Assembly (NCBI GenBank): GCA_019308705.1 | Contig: JAFDHW010000036.1 | Span: 1 to 11,660 of the forward strand | Source: Deltaproteobacteria bacterium | Lineage (GTDB): Bacteria; Desulfobacterota; Desulfobacteria; Desulfobacterales; Desulfatibacillaceae | Direction of reading: 5' to 3' | Length of the DNA stretch: 11,660 bases | Shown here: piece by piece, positions 8,489-11,660 of the stretch | How positions within the stretch are numbered: the first letter of the stretch is position 1 | Layout of the letters: the number at the start of each line of letters is the position of its first letter | Made by a program: the position numbers and the translations under genes | Notes under the pieces: generated by a model | Seen by the model: only the letters and a program-made list of their open reading frames with translations | Told to the model about the DNA's origin: nothing | Database searches by the model: none

Positions 8489-8572
8489 GCCCGGGCGGGT
8501 CTCCTCGCATCCACGGGGCCGCGCGCCCCGGCCGCCCCTTGGCAACACGCAAAAACCCTTCGAGACTGTTGA
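8489..8572 (+). other. batE-uvrA spacer with a weak GC hairpin
   Basis: This 84-base gap holds a short GGGGC (8515-8519) / GCCCC (8525-8529) hairpin with a 5-base loop and no T-run, so it is not a convincing intrinsic terminator. I see no good -35/-10 pair, no SOS box (CTG-N10-CAG type) and no clear ribosome binding site ahead of uvrA. Read-through from the Bat genes into uvrA is possible. Confidence 0.5.
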
Positions 8573-11407
8573 ATGAGAGATAACCGCATCATTGTCCGCG
8601 GAGCGCGGGAACACAACCTGAAGAACATCGACCTGGAGATCCCCAAGAACCGGCTGGTTGTCATCACGGGACTGTCCGGGTCCGGCAAATCCACCCTGGC
8701 CTTTGACACCCTCTACGCCGAGGGCCAGCGCAGGTACGTGGAGAGCCTGTCCACCTACGCCCGGCAGTTTTTGGAGCGCATGAACAAGCCCGACGTGGAC
8801 ACCATCGAGGGGCTCTCCCCGGCCATCGCCATCGAGCAGAAATCCGCCTCCCACAACCCCCGGTCCACCGTGGGCACGGTCACCGAGGTCTACGACTACC
8901 TTCGCCTCCTGTTCGCCCGGGTTGGCCAGCCACACTGCTATCGGTGCGGCCGCCCCATCACCTCCCAGTCCATCGACCAGATCGTGGACCAGGTCCTGTC
9001 CCTGCCCGAGGGAACCAGGGCCGTGATCCTGGCGCCTTTGGTCTCGGGAAAAAAGGGCGCCCACGAAAAGCTCTTCGCCCGGCTGGTCAAGGAAGGCTTC
9101 GCCCGGGTCAAGGTGGACGGCCGGATGTACGAGCTGGAAGAAGTCCCGGCCCTGGACAAGAACAAGAAGCACGACATTTCCGTGGTGGTGGACCGGCTGG
9201 TGGTCAAGCCCCCGGTCAGAAAGCGCCTGGCCGACTCCCTGGAGCTGGCCATGGGCCGGTCCGGCGGGTTCGTCACCGTGGAGGTGCCCGGCGGCGAGAC
9301 CATCCTGTTCTCGGAAAAATCCGCCTGCATCCGGTGCAAAATCTCCTACCCGGAGCTCACGCCGGCGAGCTTCTCCTTCAACAGCCCCCAGGGCGCGTGC
9401 AAGCACTGCGACGGCCTTGGCTCCACCATCGAGTTCGACCCCGACCTCATCGTGCCGAACCCGCGCCTGTCCCTGCGCGAGGGCGCGGTGGCCCCTTGGG
9501 CCAACCGCAACTCCATGCACTTCTATGAGTTTCTGGACGCGCTCACCGCCCACTACAGGCAGGACCTGTTGACCCCCTTCGAGGACCTGTCGGACCGCTT
9601 CAAGGAGGCGCTTTTGTACGGGTCCGGCGGCGAGCCCATCACCTTCTACTTCGAGCGGCGCGGCCGCCGGTTCACGTACCAGAAGCCCTTTGAGGGCATC
9701 ATCCCCAAGCTGGACCGGCGCTACAAGGAAACCACCTCCCAGCAGGCGCGGGAAGAGATCGAACAGTACATGAACTTCACTCCCTGCCCGGAGTGCAACG
9801 GCGCGCGCCTGCGCAAGGAAAGCCGGTTTGTCACGGTGGGCGGCCTGGCCATCCACGAGATCACCGCCCTTTCCGTGGAGCGGGCCATGGCGTTCTTCGG
9901 CGGTCTCACCCTGCCCCCCCGCCACCAGGAGGTTGCCGGCCGCATCTTAAAGGAGATCAACGAGCGCCTTGGATTTTTGCAGAACGTGGGTCTGGGCTAC
10001 CTCACCCTGGACCGGACCGCGGCCACGCTGTCCGGCGGCGAGGCCCAGCGCATCCGCCTGGCCACCCAGATCGGGTCCAAGCTCACCGGCGTCATGTACG
10101 TGCTGGACGAGCCCTCCATCGGCCTGCACCAGCGCGACAACCGGCGGCTGCTGGACACCCTGCTCTCCATGCGCGACCTGGGCAACACCGTGCTGGTGGT
10201 GGAGCACGACGAGGAAACCATCCTGTCCGCGGACCACGTGGTGGACATGGGGCCCGGCGCGGGCATGTCCGGCGGAGAGGTGGTGTTCTCCGGCACGCCC
10301 GAAGCTCTGTTGAAGTCGGAAAAGTCCCTGACCGGCCAATACCTTTCCGGCCGCCGCCGCATCCCCCTGCCCGAAACCCGCCGCACCGCCGACCGCGGGG
10401 CGCTGAAGGTGCTCTCCGCCCGGGCCAACAACTTGAAGAACATCGACGTGGAGTTCCCCCTTTCCCGCTTCATCTGCGTCACCGGCGTGTCCGGATCGGG
10501 CAAGTCCTCCCTGGTCATCGAAACCCTGTACCGCGGCCTGTCCCAGCACCTGTACCGCTCCCGCACCCCGGCGGGCGCGTGCGACGGATTTACCGGGCTT
10601 TCCCTGGTGGACAAGGTCATCCACATCGACCAGGCCCCCATCGGCCGCACCCCGCGCTCCAACCCGGCCACCTACACCGGCGTGTTCACCCCCATCCGCG
10701 AACTCTTCTCCCGCACCCCGGACGCCCGGGTGCGCGGGTACAAGCCCGGCCGGTTCTCCTTCAACGTGCGCGGCGGCCGGTGCGAAGCCTGCGCCGGCGA
10801 CGGCATCATCAAGATCGAGATGCACTTTCTGCCCGACGTGTACGTCACCTGCGACGTGTGCAAGGGAAAGCGCTACAACCGGGAAACCCTGGAGATCCGC
10901 TACAAGGGAAAGAACATCGCCGAGGTCCTGGACATGACCGTGAACCAGGCCCTGGAATTTTTCGGAAGGATCGAGTCCATCCGCGCCAAGCTCGCCACCT
11001 TAAAGGACGTGGGCCTGGGCTACATCCGCCTGGGCCAGTTCGCCACCACGCTCTCCGGCGGCGAGGCCCAGCGCATCAAGCTTGCCCGCGAACTCTCCAA
11101 GCGCGGAACCGGCAAAACCGTCTACATCCTCGACGAGCCCACCACCGGCCTCCACTTCGCGGACATCCAGAAACTTTTGGAGGTCCTAAACCGCCTCGTG
11201 GACAACGGCAACACCGTGGTGGTCATCGAACACAACATGGACGTCATCAAATCCGCCGACCACATCATAGACCTCGGCCCCGAAGGCGGAGAAGAAGGCG
11301 GCGCCTTGGTCGGCTCCGGCACCCCCGAACAACTCGCCCAAAACCCCCGCTCCCACACCGGCCGCTACCTGGCCGCCGTCCTGAAAAAAGAAGGAAAAGC
11401 CGCATAA
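8573..11407 (+). CDS. uvrA: Excinuclease ABC subunit UvrA
   Basis: This 944-residue protein is a full-length UvrA (E. coli has 940), the dimeric ATPase that finds bulky DNA damage and loads UvrB in nucleotide excision repair. Both ABC cassettes are intact: Walker [10 protein letters not shown] (33-41) and GVSGSGKSS (638-646), signatures LSGGE (486-490, 827-831), Walker B ending LDEP (D512/E513, D854/E855) and H-loop histidines H545 and H887. Zinc-binding cysteines are present: C252/C255/C276/C279 and C737/C740/C760/C763, plus C122/C125 with C405/C408. The UvrB-binding and insertion regions (about 120-400) are present, so this is a class I UvrA, not the shorter UvrA2. ATG 8573 is the first start after an in-frame stop at 8570-8572 and fits the family N-terminus, but no Shine-Dalgarno is visible. 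uvrB is not in the window. Confidence 0.98.
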   Translation: MRDNRIIVRGAREHNLKNIDLEIPKNRLVVITGLSGSGKSTLAFDTLYAEGQRRYVESLSTYARQFLERMNKPDVDTIEGLSPAIAIEQKSASHNPRSTVGTVTEVYDYLRLLFARVGQPHCYRCGRPITSQSIDQIVDQVLSLPEGTRAVILAPLVSGKKGAHEKLFARLVKEGFARVKVDGRMYELEEVPALDKNKKHDISVVVDRLVVKPPVRKRLADSLELAMGRSGGFVTVEVPGGETILFSEKSACIRCKISYPELTPASFSFNSPQGACKHCDGLGSTIEFDPDLIVPNPRLSLREGAVAPWANRNSMHFYEFLDALTAHYRQDLLTPFEDLSDRFKEALLYGSGGEPITFYFERRGRRFTYQKPFEGIIPKLDRRYKETTSQQAREEIEQYMNFTPCPECNGARLRKESRFVTVGGLAIHEITALSVERAMAFFGGLTLPPRHQEVAGRILKEINERLGFLQNVGLGYLTLDRTAATLSGGEAQRIRLATQIGSKLTGVMYVLDEPSIGLHQRDNRRLLDTLLSMRDLGNTVLVVEHDEETILSADHVVDMGPGAGMSGGEVVFSGTPEALLKSEKSLTGQYLSGRRRIPLPETRRTADRGALKVLSARANNLKNIDVEFPLSRFICVTGVSGSGKSSLVIETLYRGLSQHLYRSRTPAGACDGFTGLSLVDKVIHIDQAPIGRTPRSNPATYTGVFTPIRELFSRTPDARVRGYKPGRFSFNVRGGRCEACAGDGIIKIEMHFLPDVYVTCDVCKGKRYNRETLEIRYKGKNIAEVLDMTVNQALEFFGRIESIRAKLATLKDVGLGYIRLGQFATTLSGGEAQRIKLARELSKRGTGKTVYILDEPTTGLHFADIQKLLEVLNRLVDNGNTVVVIEHNMDVIKSADHIIDLGPEGGEEGGALVGSGTPEQLAQNPRSHTGRYLAAVLKKEGKAA

Positions 11408-11408
11408 A

Positions 11409-11546
11409 ACAAACACCGAGAAGGTCTTGGATGAGCTCTGCGAGCGCGGGTACAATTGCGTTCGCATCGACGCTTTTCCGCACCTGGTGGCCGAAACCCC
11501 GCACAGCGACGGCCGGGAGGAGTTCACCATCCTGCCCGAGCCCTAT
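11409..11546 (+). pseudogene. Startless fragment resembling a cellulase-like (GH5-related) hydrolase
   Basis: Directly after the uvrA stop, the frame beginning at 11409 reads about 46 residues that look like real protein: TNTEKVLDELCERGYN, then CVRIDAFPHLVAETPHSD and GREEFTILPEP. The RGYNxVRIDAFPHL pattern resembles the second strand of GH5-type TIM barrels (GxNxVRI) and, from memory, the 'cellulase-like' family. There is no start codon, and no N-terminal part exists because uvrA occupies the upstream DNA. The resemblance stops exactly where the 13-bp motif starts at 11547, although the frame remains open to the window end. I read it as an internal remnant of a deleted gene, bounded by uvrA on the left and a repeat on the right. 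The frame and residues are visible; the family is a recollection and moderately uncertain. Confidence 0.45.
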
Positions 11547-11559
11547 CCCGGATTATTCA
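11547..11559 (+). repeat. 13-bp intergenic motif, plus-strand copy
   Basis: This copy of cccggattattca is identical to the minus strand of 95-107 and continues similarly for a few bases (variable base, then GA). It marks the abrupt change from GC-rich hydrolase-like sequence to AT-rich non-coding sequence. No long stem-loop like that at 2-90 follows within the window. Confidence 0.6.
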
Positions 11560-11660
11560 TGAGCAATTTTGCCCGAGATCGAATTTTTCTTTATTTTCAA
11601 TCCGTTGGAGCTGTTTTTCGGGTCTTGCGCCAAAGACGGTCTGATTATTGGAGGAATTCT
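11560..11660 (+). promoter_or_regulatory. AT-rich terminal region with a candidate ribosome binding site
   Basis: This 101-base stretch is AT-rich (T-runs at 11584-11597 and 11613-11618) and has no recognisable gene. GGAGGA at 11650-11655 is a strong Shine-Dalgarno match placed so that a start codon could lie just beyond the window's right edge. No confident promoter hexamers were found. Confidence 0.4.

Noticed and set aside
8515..8529. GC hairpin considered as an intrinsic terminator after batE
   Set aside because: The stem is only 5 bp and no T-run follows.
7055..9925. A 956-codon open frame on the minus strand spanning batD, batE and uvrA
   Set aside because: Its translation is dominated by G, H, Q, V, L and A without recognisable motifs, as expected opposite GC-rich codons. 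It lies antisense to three well-identified genes and has no domain pattern of its own.
9793..11562. A 589-codon plus-strand open frame inside uvrA
   Set aside because: It is out of frame with uvrA, consists largely of P, R, H and G, and has no motifs.

Overview
The window is a GC-rich (my estimate about 65%) bacterial chromosome segment with one strongly directional plus-strand block. Almost all of it is a complete Bat (Bacteroides aerotolerance) type gene cluster followed by uvrA. The gene order (MoxR ATPase, DUF58, BatD-like protein, two von Willebrand factor A proteins, TPR protein, BatD, TPR-SH3 protein), the base composition and the style of the flanking intergenic repeats fit a Gram-negative such as a Desulfobacterota/Deltaproteobacteria member. 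That assignment is an inference, because no rRNA or other taxonomic marker is present.

Layout. Positions 1-264 are non-coding: a long nested stem-loop (2-90), a 13-bp repeat motif (95-107) and an AT-rich stretch with a plausible sigma70-type promoter (137-164). Then follow moxR-like (265-1245), DUF58 (1302-2189), a small membrane-anchored BatD-like protein (2186-3094), batA (3091-4089), batB (4086-5093), batC (5062-5904), batD (5919-7673) and batE (7670-8488). Four junctions are 4-base start/stop overlaps, one is a 32-base overlap and one gap is only 14 bases, so the set reads as one translationally coupled operon. After an 84-base spacer comes full-length uvrA (8573-11407). Immediately behind it is a short, startless protein fragment resembling a cellulase-like glycoside hydrolase (about 11409-11546). 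This fragment is cut off by a second copy, in inverted orientation, of the 13-bp motif (11547-11559). The window ends in AT-rich DNA with a Shine-Dalgarno-like sequence that probably belongs to a gene starting just outside.

How the genes work together. The MoxR AAA+ ATPase is expected to act with VWA-fold partners: the cytosolic DUF58 protein and the membrane-anchored BatA and BatB, all of which keep a MIDAS metal site. BatC and BatE contribute TPR protein-interaction surfaces at or outside the inner membrane. BatD and the smaller BatD-like protein look like large extracytoplasmic beta-domain proteins with one membrane anchor and a cytosolic helical tail. The whole probably forms an envelope complex for protein or metal-cofactor maturation or stress tolerance. 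The exact biochemical role of Bat systems is not settled. UvrA (nucleotide excision repair) is functionally separate, although it may be reached by read-through.

The coding block itself is a recognisable, intact known system. The less explained parts are at its edges: the strand-asymmetric stem-loop, the inverted flanking motif and the hydrolase remnant.
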